A stretch of 64,000 nt of DNA from Streptomyces canus (GTDB lineage Bacteria; Actinomycetota; Actinomycetes; Streptomycetales; Streptomycetaceae). The translations under genes and the position numbers were made by a program. Every line of letters begins with the position of its first letter. Position 1 is the stretch's first letter. Where the stretch lies: NCBI RefSeq assembly GCF_001514145.1, contig NZ_KQ948661.1, positions 496,001-560,000 of the forward strand. The letters run 5' to 3'. This document shows positions 31,601 to 40,425 of the stretch, piece after piece. The notes beneath the pieces are model-generated. The model was given only the letters and a program-made list of their open reading frames with translations, had not been told where the DNA came from and ran no database searches.

Positions 31601-34056
31601 ATGGCCCGCCGCAGCACGAAGACCCCGCCGCCCGACGACTCGTACGAGGAGCGGATCCTCGACATCGACGTCGTGGACGAGATGAAGGGCTCGTACCTCG
31701 AGTACGCGTACTCGGTCATCTACTCCCGCGCGCTCCCGGACGCCCGCGACGGACTCAAGCCGGTGCACCGGCGCATCGTCTACCAGATGAACGAGATGGG
31801 CCTGCGCCCCGACCGCGGCTATGTGAAGTGTGCCCGCGTGGTCGGCGAGGTCATGGGTAAGTTGCACCCGCACGGCGACGCGTCGATCTACGACGCCCTC
31901 GTGCGCATGGCGCAGCCCTTCTCGATGAGCGTCCCGCTGGTCGACGGGCACGGCAACTTCGGTTCGCTGGGCAACGACGACCCGCCGGCCGCCATGCGGT
32001 ACACCGAGTGCCGCGCCGCCGAGGCCGCGAGCCTGATGACGGAGTCGATCGACGAGGACACAGTCGACTTCGCGCCCAACTACGACGGCCAGGAGCAGGA
32101 GCCGGGCGCGCTGCCCGCCGCCTTCCCGAACCTGCTGGTGAACGGCTCCTCGGGCATCGCGGTCGGCATGGCCACCAACATGGCGCCGCACAACCTCGCC
32201 GAGGTCATCGCCGCGGCCCGCCACCTGATCCGCTACCCGAACGCGGACCTGGACGCCCTGATGCGGCACGTCCCGGGCCCCGACCTGCCCACCGGCGGCC
32301 GGATCGTGGGGCTCTCCGGCATCCGGGACGCCTACGAGACGGGCCGCGGCACCTTCAAGATCCGCGCGACGGTGTCGGTGGAGACGGTCACGGCCCGCCG
32401 CAAGGGCCTCGTCGTCACCGAGCTGCCTTTCACGGTCGGTCCGGAAAAGGTGATCGCCAAGATCAAGGACCTGGTCGGCTCGAAGAAGCTCCAGGGCATC
32501 GCCGACGTCAAGGACCTCACCGACCGCGCGCACGGCCTGCGTCTGGTCATCGAGATCAAGAACGGCTTCGTGCCGGAAGCGGTCCTTGAGCAGCTCTACA
32601 AGCTGACGCCGATGGAGGAGTCCTTCGGCGTCAACAACGTCGCGCTGGTGGACGGTCAGCCCCTGACGCTCGGCCTCAAGGAGCTCCTCGAGGTCTATCT
32701 CGACCACCGCTTCGAAGTGGTGCGCCGACGCAGCGAGTTCCGGCGCACCAAGCGCCGCGACCGGCTGCACCTGGTCGAGGGTCTGCTCACCGCCCTGGTC
32801 GACATCGACGAGGTCATCCGCATCATCCGCTCCAGCGACAACTCCGCGCAGGCGAAGGAGCGCCTGATCGAGCGCTTCTCGCTGAGCGAGATCCAGACGC
32901 AGTACATCCTGGACACGCCCCTGCGGCGCCTGACCAGGTTCGACCGCATCGAGCTGGAGTCGGAGAAGGACCGGCTCAACGCCGAGATCGCGGAGCTGAC
33001 CCGGATCCTGGAGTCGGACGCCGAGCTGCGCAAGCTGGTCTCCGCCGAGCTGGCCGCGGTCGCCAAGAAGTACGGCACCGAGCGGCGTACGGTCCTGCTG
33101 GAGGCCGGAGCGACGGCCCCCGTGAACGCCGTACCGCTCCAGGTGGCGGACGACCCGTGCCGGGTACTGCTGTCCTCGACGGGCCTGCTGGCCCGTACGT
33201 CGAACGGCGAGCCGTTCCCCGAGGACGCCGACGCCAGGCGCAGCAAGCACGACGTGATCGTCTCGGCGGTACCGGCCACCGCGCGCGGCGAGATCGGCGC
33301 GGTGACGTCGTCCGGCCGCCTGCTGCGGCTGAACGTCATCGACCTTCCGCAGCTCCCGGACACCGCCGCGGCCCCCAACCTCGCGGGCGGGGCCCCGCTG
33401 GCGGAGTTCCTCTCCCTGGAGGACGACGAGACGCTGGTCTGCCTGACCACGCTCGACGAGTCCTCCCCCGGTCTGGCGCTCGGCACCGAACAGGGCGTCG
33501 TCAAGCGCGTGGTCCCCGACTACCCGTCCAACAAGGGCGAGTTGGAGGTCATCACCCTCAAGGAGGGCGACCGGATCGTCGGCGCGATCGAACTGCGCAC
33601 CGGCGAGGAGGACCTCGTGTTCATCACCGACGACGCCCAGCTCCTGCGCTATCAGGCCTCGCAGGTCCGCCCGCAGGGCCGCGCGGCGGGCGGTATGGCG
33701 GGCATCAAGCTCACCGAGGGCGCGAAGGTCATCTCCTTCACCGCGGTGGATCCGGCGGTGGACGCGGTCGTCTTCACGGTCGCGGGCTCGCGCGGCACGC
33801 TCGACGACTCGGTCCAGACGACGGCCAAGCTGACCCCGTTCGACCAGTACCCGCGCAAGGGCCGCGCCACGGGCGGTGTGCGCTGCCAGCGGTTCCTCAA
33901 GGGCGAGGACTGCCTGTCCCTGGCCTGGGCGGGAGCCGTCCCGGCCCGCGCCGCGCAGAAGAACGGCACACCGGCCGACCTTCCGGAGATCGACCCGCGC
34001 CGCGACGGCTCGGGCGTGTCGCTGGCGAAGACGGTGTCGGTGGTGGCAGGACCGGT

Positions 34057-34060
<4 letters not shown>
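31601..34060 (+). CDS. parC: DNA topoisomerase IV subunit A
   Basis: 819 residues. The breakage-reunion domain shows G-L-K-P-V-H-R-R-I-V-Y and the catalytic Tyr134 in A-M-R-Y-T-E. The quinolone-resistance region (H-P-H-G-D-A-S-I-Y-D-A-L) is intact. The C-terminal half has the beta-pinwheel blades typical of ParC/GyrA, for example G-R-A-A-G-G-M-A-G-I. It decatenates daughter chromosomes together with ParE, encoded 20 kb away in this window. Purine-rich GAGGAG precedes the ATG. Its stop codon overlaps the convergent CobW gene stop. Confidence 0.95.
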
Positions 34061-35142
<1,082 letters not shown>

Positions 35143-35464
35143 CGTGCGACCTCTTTCGCGCTGCCGCGTGCACCGGATCGCGGACCCGGCGCACGTACGA
35201 GGTTTGAATGCCGGACCAGGATACGAGCCGGAATAATCACCGCGAAGTGAACGATTGTTAGCAGCACTTGCGGGGCAGACGTTGGGGAAGGCGCCGGTTC
35301 GTGCGACCCTCACTTCCCTCCGTGCGCCTCCTCTCCGCCTCCCCCGCCGATCAGAGCCGCTCGGCACCCTGGGAGACGGCAAGCGCCGCCCACCGCTCGC
35401 CGGTCCCCATCAGTCGACCCGCACCCCGACGACCGGCGGACGGCCGCCTGAATCGGGGGTTGAC
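35143..35464. other. Intergenic region between the CobW GTPase and the DUF6082-type gene
   Basis: 322 bases; the first 110 are A+T-richer (AATAATCACC, GAACGATTGTTAGC) and probably hold two divergent promoters. I see no gene, hairpin or recognised operator. Confidence 0.4.
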
Positions 35465-36019
35465 ATGGCCACACAGAGCTTTTGGACGCGAGGCCTGCGC
35501 ACGGCCGCCGCGGTCGGCGTCGGCGCGGTGGCGGGTGCCGTCGCCTCCCTCGCCGCGCAGCAGCACACGATGCGGTCGCTCCACGCGCGTCTGGACCAAC
35601 TGGAAGCGGTTGCCCGTTCCCATCAGCACGCCGACCTGGCGAGTCAACAGCACCAGCACTGGGAACTGCTCAGCAAGGCCATAGACGATCCCGAGTTGGC
35701 CGAGGTCCTGGATCTCTACGAGGCGCCGGTGTCTGCCAAGCAGCGCCGCCAGTACCTGTTCGCCAACGCCTTGTACACGAACCTGCTCTTCTACTACCGC
35801 ATCGGCAACCTGTCCAAGGAGGAGTTCTTCAAGCACGTCCGCGGCATCTTCCAGAACCCGATCGTCAGGGAGTACTGGTACGCCACCCAGCAGCAGCGAG
35901 CGAGCCTTGCGGACACCGACGAGGCGGAACTGGGCAAGCTGGTGGACGATCTCCTCCAGCAGCTGGAGGATTCGGACACGGAGGAGTGGTGGGTGGTCGG
36001 CGAGCCGCCTGGCGCATAG
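35465..36019 (+). CDS. DUF6082-type protein with an N-terminal membrane segment
   Basis: 184 residues. A Gly/Ala/Val-rich hydrophobic stretch (about 12-30, A-V-G-V-G-A-V-A-G-A-V-A-S-L) follows a basic start, so it is probably anchored in the membrane with its C-terminus inside. A helical domain follows with Y-L-F-A-N-A-L-Y-T-N-L-L-F-Y-Y-R-I-G and F-Q-N-P-I-V-R-E-Y-W, which I remember as hallmarks of the Streptomyces DUF6082 family. Function unknown. GGGGG lies six bases before the ATG. It heads a group of three small genes on the same strand. Confidence 0.7.
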   Translation: MATQSFWTRGLRTAAAVGVGAVAGAVASLAAQQHTMRSLHARLDQLEAVARSHQHADLASQQHQHWELLSKAIDDPELAEVLDLYEAPVSAKQRRQYLFANALYTNLLFYYRIGNLSKEEFFKHVRGIFQNPIVREYWYATQQQRASLADTDEAELGKLVDDLLQQLEDSDTEEWWVVGEPPGA

Positions 36020-36106
36020 CAAAACTCTCGAGCCACCGTCTGTGGAAATCACACCCCTGGCCCATAACGAACAGGTCAAGTATCCCGTTGTCCCAGGCGC
36101 CGCTGA

Positions 36107-36134
36107 GGTTGACTCAGCCGCCGGGGTTGACTCA
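36107..36134. repeat. Two copies of GGTTGACTCA, 18 bp apart
   Basis: The ten-base word occurs at 36107-36116 and 36125-36134, in the 247-base gap before the small 79-residue gene. A third copy lies at 37995-38004 in the citrate synthase divergent promoter. TTGACT also fits a -35 hexamer, but no matching -10 was seen. Confidence 0.5.
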
Positions 36135-36266
36135 CACGTGATCGCGTACGGCAGCCCCACACCACCGTCGCCCACGTCGCCAGATGACGCGTGCACCCCA
36201 CAGGGCCGCCTCGCCTCGTACCGCCGTGCGCGTGCTCGTCATTCGTGAGACCAGAGGGAAACAACA

Positions 36267-36506
36267 GTGAGTCAGATCATTCGCCGCCTCGGCGCATCGC
36301 CACGCGAACGAGGCAGCACCTCCGGCGCGACGTGCCCGGACATCTTCGAGTTGGCCGACGGGAACTTCGCCGTCATCGGCACGGACGCGACCGGCTCTCT
36401 GGACTCCCAGCTTCCCGCGGACGCGGCACGGGCCGACTACGAACGCATCGTGGTCATCACGCGCGAGACACTCGTGCGGGCCAAGGCCGACATTCCCGAC
36501 GCCTAG
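36267..36506 (+). CDS. Small conserved Streptomyces protein (79 aa)
   Basis: Begins M-S-Q-I-I-R-R-L-G-A-S-P and contains C-P-D-I-F-E-L-A-D-G-N-F-A-V-I-G-T-D-A-T and Y-E-R-I-V-V-I-T-R-E-T-L-V. I have seen this pattern in many short Streptomyces proteins, often next to WhiJ-type regulators and DUF397 proteins, but no function is known to me. The GTG start is preceded by AGAGGGA. The single cysteine is unlikely to bind metal alone. Confidence 0.75.
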   Translation: MSQIIRRLGASPRERGSTSGATCPDIFELADGNFAVIGTDATGSLDSQLPADAARADYERIVVITRETLVRAKADIPDA

Positions 36507-36514
36507 GCGATGTC

Positions 36515-36727
36515 ATGGCTCAAATCGAGCAGATAACCGCACTTGTCGGTTCGGTTGCCGCCCTTGTCACCGCTGCCACAGGCCTGGTGGCCGTGATCAG
36601 GTCCCACCCCCGTCAGGGAAGCTCCGGCACCAACGCTGCGCCGCCACCGCAGAGGTCGACTCCGGAAGGGCGGCCTGCGCCTCACCGTCCTGGGCCGCTG
36701 TCCCGGATCCTGCGACGGCATCGGTAG
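36515..36727 (+). CDS. Small single-pass membrane protein (70 aa)
   Basis: M-A-Q-I-E-Q-I-T-A-L-V-G-S-V-A-A-L-V-T-A-A-T-G gives one hydrophobic helix (about 6-29). A basic, proline-rich cytoplasmic-type tail ending in R-R-H-R follows. It starts eight bases after the preceding stop, so it is co-transcribed. No family recognised. Weak ribosome site (GGCGATGTC), consistent with coupling to the upstream gene. Confidence 0.6.
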   Translation: MAQIEQITALVGSVAALVTAATGLVAVIRSHPRQGSSGTNAAPPPQRSTPEGRPAPHRPGPLSRILRRHR

Positions 36728-36759
36728 AACCGGCAGCCCACGCCGACCGGTAGCCCGCC

Positions 36760-36789
36760 AGGTCCGGCACCACTCCCGGTGCCGGACCT
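36760..36789. terminator. Hairpin between the small-gene cluster and citrate synthase
   Basis: AGGTCCGGCACC (36760-36771) pairs perfectly with GGTGCCGGACCT (36778-36789) over a six-base loop. It lies between convergent transcripts and can stop both. Confidence 0.85.
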
Positions 36790-36798
36790 TCGCGCTGC

Positions 36799-37962
36799 TC
36801 AGGCCGCTTGTGGCACCGCCACCGGCGCTCCCGGCCCCACGTACCGCGCCACCGGCCTGATGATCTTCGAGTCCGCCGACTGCTCCAGGATGTTGGCGCT
36901 CCACCCCACCACCCGCGCGGCCGCGAACGTCGGCGTGAACATCTCGCGCGGCAGGCCGCACAGCTCCATGACCACGCCCGCGTAGAACTCGACGTTGGTA
37001 TGCAGCTCCCGCCCCGGCTTGAGCTCGGCCAGGATCGCCTCGACCTGGCGTTCCACTTCGACAGCGAAGTCCACACGCGGACCGCCGAACCGCTGGGCGA
37101 CCTCCCGGAGCATCCGGGAACGCGGATCCTCCGTGCGGTAGATCGCGTGACCGAAGCCCATGATCCGCTCCCCGGAGAGCACACGCTCACGGATCCAGGA
37201 GTCGATGCGGTCAGGTGTGCCGATCGCGTCGAGGGTGTCCAGCGCCCGACTGGGCGCACCCCCGTGCAGCGGCCCGGACAGCGCCCCTACGGCCCCCACG
37301 AGGCACGCGACCACATCCGCTCCCGTCGACGCGATGACCCGCGCCGTGAAGGTTGATGCATTGAAGCCGTGATCAATGGTTGAGATCAAGTACTGCTCGA
37401 CCGCCCGCGCCCGTTGAGGCTCCGGCTCCGAACCCGTCAACATGTAGAGGTAGTTCGCCGCGTACGAGAGCTCCTCGCGCGGCTCCACCGGCTCCAGCCC
37501 CTTGCTCAGCCGGTGCAACGCGGTGAGCAGCGTCGGCACGGCCGCAGCGGCCACGAGGGTGTCCTGTCGCCGCTTGTCCGGGTCGATGTCGTACACCGGC
37601 CGGATTCCGTTCGCTGCTCCGAGCAGCGACAACGCGGTGCGCATCCCGGCCAGCGGCCCGGACCGCCCACTCGCCGCCGCGATCGCCGGCAGCGCCGCCC
37701 GCACCTCGTCGGGCAGCCGCCGCAGTGCCGCGGTCTCGGCACGGAAAGCCACGGCCCGTCCGGCATCCGGCAGTTCGCCGTGGACCAGGAGATGCCAGAC
37801 GTCCTCGAAGCCGCGCGCCTGCGCGAGTTCGACAGCCGAGTACTGGCGGTAGTGATAGAAGCCCTCGCGGCCCCGGACGTCTCCGACCTCGGTGTCGGTG
37901 ACGACGACTCCGGCGAGTCCTCGCGGTACGTCGACGAGCGTGGTTGACCTGTTGACCGACAT
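36799..37962 (-). CDS. Citrate synthase / 2-methylcitrate synthase family protein
   Basis: 387 residues. Condenses acetyl- or propionyl-CoA with oxaloacetate. Catalytic histidine regions are present: G-P-L-H-G-G-A and G-F-G-H-A-I-Y-R. At the third catalytic position, where the family has Asp in N-V-D-F, this protein reads N-V-E-F-Y-A-G, a conservative change that may belong to its subclade. GGGAGGAATC precedes the ATG. The gene is divergent from the helix-turn-helix citrate synthase gene with a 113-base A+T-rich promoter region between. Strict citrate versus methylcitrate specificity cannot be read here. Confidence 0.9.
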   Translation of the reverse strand: MSVNRSTTLVDVPRGLAGVVVTDTEVGDVRGREGFYHYRQYSAVELAQARGFEDVWHLLVHGELPDAGRAVAFRAETAALRRLPDEVRAALPAIAAASGRSGPLAGMRTALSLLGAANGIRPVYDIDPDKRRQDTLVAAAAVPTLLTALHRLSKGLEPVEPREELSYAANYLYMLTGSEPEPQRARAVEQYLISTIDHGFNASTFTARVIASTGADVVACLVGAVGALSGPLHGGAPSRALDTLDAIGTPDRIDSWIRERVLSGERIMGFGHAIYRTEDPRSRMLREVAQRFGGPRVDFAVEVERQVEAILAELKPGRELHTNVEFYAGVVMELCGLPREMFTPTFAAARVVGWSANILEQSADSKIIRPVARYVGPGAPVAVPQAA

Positions 37963-38016
37963 GATTCCTCCCTGGACTTGATTCGACTGTCCATGGTTGA
38001 CTCAGTACGTGTCAAT

Positions 38017-38031
38017 ATTGATTGAATCAAT
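38017..38031. promoter_or_regulatory. Palindromic operator candidate in the divergent citrate synthase promoter
   Basis: ATTGATT-G-AATCAAT is a perfect inverted repeat with seven-base arms. It overlaps CAATATTG (38013-38020), another palindrome, and follows a GGTTGACTCA word at 37995. It lies between the two divergent starts, 54 and 44 bases away, where a regulator could govern both genes. The HTH domain of the adjacent citrate synthase homologue is an obvious candidate ligand. Confidence 0.5.
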
Positions 38032-38075
38032 ACACACCAATCAACCCACCCGGTTTGCGGATACGGTGACCTCTT

Positions 38076-39338
38076 ATGCGCGATCAAGCCCCCCTCCCCG
38101 GCCCCGCCGAACGCCGGCTCAGCACCAAGGAAGCCGCCGAACTGCTGGGCGTGAAGCCCGAGACCGTCTACGCCTACGTGAGCCGAGGCCAGCTCAGCAG
38201 CCGACGCGTTCCCGGCGGCCGGGGCAGCACCTTCGACGCCAAGGAGGTGGAGACCCTCTCCCGGCGCAACCGCCGGGAGACCGGCGGGAGTCCGGGCTCC
38301 GGCGGCGAACTGTCCGTGCGCACCCGCATCACGTTCATCGACCGGGACCGCTACTACTTCCGGGGCGTCGACGCCACCGAACTGGCCGCGCACCACTCCT
38401 ACGAAGAGATCGCGGAATGGCTGTGGACCGGCCGTCTGCGCCCCGGAGTCACCTTCACCGCGCCCGAAGCCGCCGTCGAAGTAGCCCGCCGCGCGGTCGA
38501 CGCACTGCCCGAACACACCGGCCCCACCGACCGGTTGCGGGTGGCGGCGATCGCCGCCGCGGTCTCGGATCCACTGCGTTTCGACCTGTCCGAAGAGGCC
38601 GTGCTCGGCACCGCACGGACCCTCATCCCGACCCTCGTCGCCGCCCTCCCGCCCGTGCTGCGCGACCGCCGCCGCGACGACGGCCCGCTGGCCCACCGGC
38701 TGTGGACGCGCCTCAGCGGACGCAAGCCCGACGAGGCGTCCCTGCGCGCCCTGGACACCGCGCTGGGTCTGCTCGTCGACCACGACCTCGCCGCCTCGAC
38801 CCTCGCGGTACGCGTCGCCGCATCGGCCCACGCGCACGCGTACGCGGCCGTCTCCGCCGGACTCGGTGTCCTGGAGGGCCCCTTGCACGGCGCTGCCAGC
38901 GGCCTCGCCCACAAGCTGCTGCTCGATGTGCTCGACCGGGGCGACGCGGCCCCCGTCATCGCGGAGGAACTGCGGGCCGGTCGCCGGATCCCGGGCCTCG
39001 GTCACCGGCTCTACCCCGGAGAAGACCCACGCGCGCGAGCCCTGTTCGCCCTCCTGGAGGGGATCCCGCGCGCAGAACCCGCACTCCTCGCGGCCCGCGA
39101 CATCGTGGCCACCACCGCCCGCCACACTCCCCTGCACGCCAACGTGGACCTGGCCCTCGCCGCGCTCACCGCCTCCTCCGGGATGCCCTCCTCGGCCGGC
39201 GAGACCATCTTCGCCGTCGCCCGCACGGCGGGCTGGATCGCCCACGCACTGGAGGAGTACGGGGAGCGCCCCCTGCGCATGCGCCCGAGCGGCACTTATG
39301 TGGGCCCGAAGCCGCCCCAACCACTGCCGGAGCCCTGA
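38076..39338 (+). CDS. Citrate synthase homologue with N-terminal helix-turn-helix DNA-binding domain
   Basis: 420 residues. Residues about 14-47 form an excisionase/MerR-like HTH: L-S-T-K-E-A-A-E-L-L-G-V-K-P-E-T-V-Y-A-Y, followed by a G-R-G-S wing-like turn. After a linker the citrate synthase fold keeps all catalytic motifs: G-P-L-H-G-A-A, G-L-G-H-R-L-Y-P and N-V-D-L with the catalytic Asp. It may be a metabolite-sensing regulator, an enzyme, or both. No Shine-Dalgarno sequence precedes the ATG, and a -10-like TACGGT lies about eight bases upstream, so the mRNA may be leaderless. From memory, the divergent arrangement with a normal citrate synthase is kept in other Streptomyces. Confidence 0.88.
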   Translation: MRDQAPLPGPAERRLSTKEAAELLGVKPETVYAYVSRGQLSSRRVPGGRGSTFDAKEVETLSRRNRRETGGSPGSGGELSVRTRITFIDRDRYYFRGVDATELAAHHSYEEIAEWLWTGRLRPGVTFTAPEAAVEVARRAVDALPEHTGPTDRLRVAAIAAAVSDPLRFDLSEEAVLGTARTLIPTLVAALPPVLRDRRRDDGPLAHRLWTRLSGRKPDEASLRALDTALGLLVDHDLAASTLAVRVAASAHAHAYAAVSAGLGVLEGPLHGAASGLAHKLLLDVLDRGDAAPVIAEELRAGRRIPGLGHRLYPGEDPRARALFALLEGIPRAEPALLAARDIVATTARHTPLHANVDLALAALTASSGMPSSAGETIFAVARTAGWIAHALEEYGERPLRMRPSGTYVGPKPPQPLPEP

Positions 39339-39371
39339 CAGCACCACAGCCGGAAGTCGCCGCGCCCCAAG

Positions 39372-39390
39372 TCAGGTTAGGCTCACCTCT
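39372..39390 (+). promoter_or_regulatory. Iron box (DmdR1/IdeR operator) abutting the GTG start
   Basis: TCAGGTTAGGCTCACCTCT matches 15 of 19 positions of the actinobacterial iron box TTAGGTTAGGCTCACCTAA, including the whole core. It ends directly before the GTG of the next gene and contains a -10-like TAGGCT (39378-39383) that would start transcription at or next to the GTG. Ferrous-iron-bound DmdR1 should block transcription. Confidence 0.75.
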
Positions 39391-40335
39391 GTGAGTACCT
39401 GCTCAACGGTCTCGCACGACCTCGACGAGCCCGTTTCCGGAACCGCGGCCACCGCGCGGACCTGGCTGTTGCTGGAACAGTCCGGTCCCTGGGGTGCCAA
39501 AGCGCTCACGTCGAGCCACCTGGACCCCGCCCTGGGGCGTGCCCTGGAGGCCGCAGCGAAGGACACGGGCGTGCGCATCGCGCTCATCCGCCGCCCCGGA
39601 CGGCACGCCGACAGCGGAAAGCCCACCACCCGGCAGGTGTACGCCGCCCACACCGTGCCCGGCAGCGTGTGGCTGCGCAGCGCGACGACCCGCGATCCGC
39701 AGGACCTGCTCGGCCTGGACTTCGCCGCACTCGGCAGGGGCGAGCACGCCACCTTCGACTCCGTGCTCGGTGGGCGCCCCCACACCGGCGATCCCCTCGC
39801 GCTCGTCTGCACCAACGGCAAGCGGGACCGCTGCTGCGCGCTCCTCGGCCGCCCGCTCGCCGCGGAACTGGCCGCCTCGGGTGTCGAGGGCGCCTGGGAG
39901 GTCACCCATCTGGGTGGTCACCGGTTCTCCCCGACGCTGCTCGTTCTGCCGCACGGCTATGCCTACGGCCGCGCCGAGGCCCATGCCGTCAAGGAAGTCC
40001 TCCACAGCGTCCAGGAGGGCCGCATCGTGGTCGAGGGGTGCCGCGGCCGCTCCGCCTGGGAGCGTCCCGGCCAGGCGGCCGAGCTGGCCGTGCGCACGGC
40101 GGTGCGCGAGTACGCGGCGGAGGCGCTGACGGTCGTACGAACGGATGGCGCTGCCCCGCACTGGGAGGTGACCGTCGCACACGCCGACGGCCGCCAGTGG
40201 CTCGTCCTCGTGGCGCAGACCGCGTCCCTGCCGCCTCGTCCGGAGAGCTGCGGTGCGTCGGCGCTCGGCTCACCCGCGCGGATGGACGTCGTGGCGGTGC
40301 ACGAGCTGAGGACATCGGCAGCGCTGGCGAGCTGA
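39391..40335 (+). CDS. Sucrase/ferredoxin-like family protein, probably iron-repressed
   Basis: 314 residues from GTG. Family hallmarks: an N-terminal thioredoxin-like region (T-W-L-L-L-E-Q-S-G-P-W-G), then C-T-N-G-K-R-D-R-C-C-A-L-L-G-R-P with the cysteines of a thioredoxin-like [2Fe-2S] ferredoxin, V-T-H-L-G-G-H-R-F-S-P-T and the late cysteine of V-E-G-C-R-G-R. The role is unknown, probably electron transfer, perhaps in iron release from siderophores, which would fit the iron box. There is no room for a normal ribosome site before the GTG, so translation is likely leaderless. Confidence 0.82.
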   Translation: MSTCSTVSHDLDEPVSGTAATARTWLLLEQSGPWGAKALTSSHLDPALGRALEAAAKDTGVRIALIRRPGRHADSGKPTTRQVYAAHTVPGSVWLRSATTRDPQDLLGLDFAALGRGEHATFDSVLGGRPHTGDPLALVCTNGKRDRCCALLGRPLAAELAASGVEGAWEVTHLGGHRFSPTLLVLPHGYAYGRAEAHAVKEVLHSVQEGRIVVEGCRGRSAWERPGQAAELAVRTAVREYAAEALTVVRTDGAAPHWEVTVAHADGRQWLVLVAQTASLPPRPESCGASALGSPARMDVVAVHELRTSAALAS

Positions 40336-40425
40336 CCGGACGCGCGGGCCCGTCCACGCATTGATCAAGAAATCCATGTCACACCCCCTGCGGTGGATCG
40401 GGCACCTCCACGTACCGTCTTGGGT

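Noticed and set aside
35143..35260. Zur box upstream of the CobW GTPase
   Set aside because: No sequence close to the TGAAAATGATTTTCA-type consensus was found, although zinc control would be expected.
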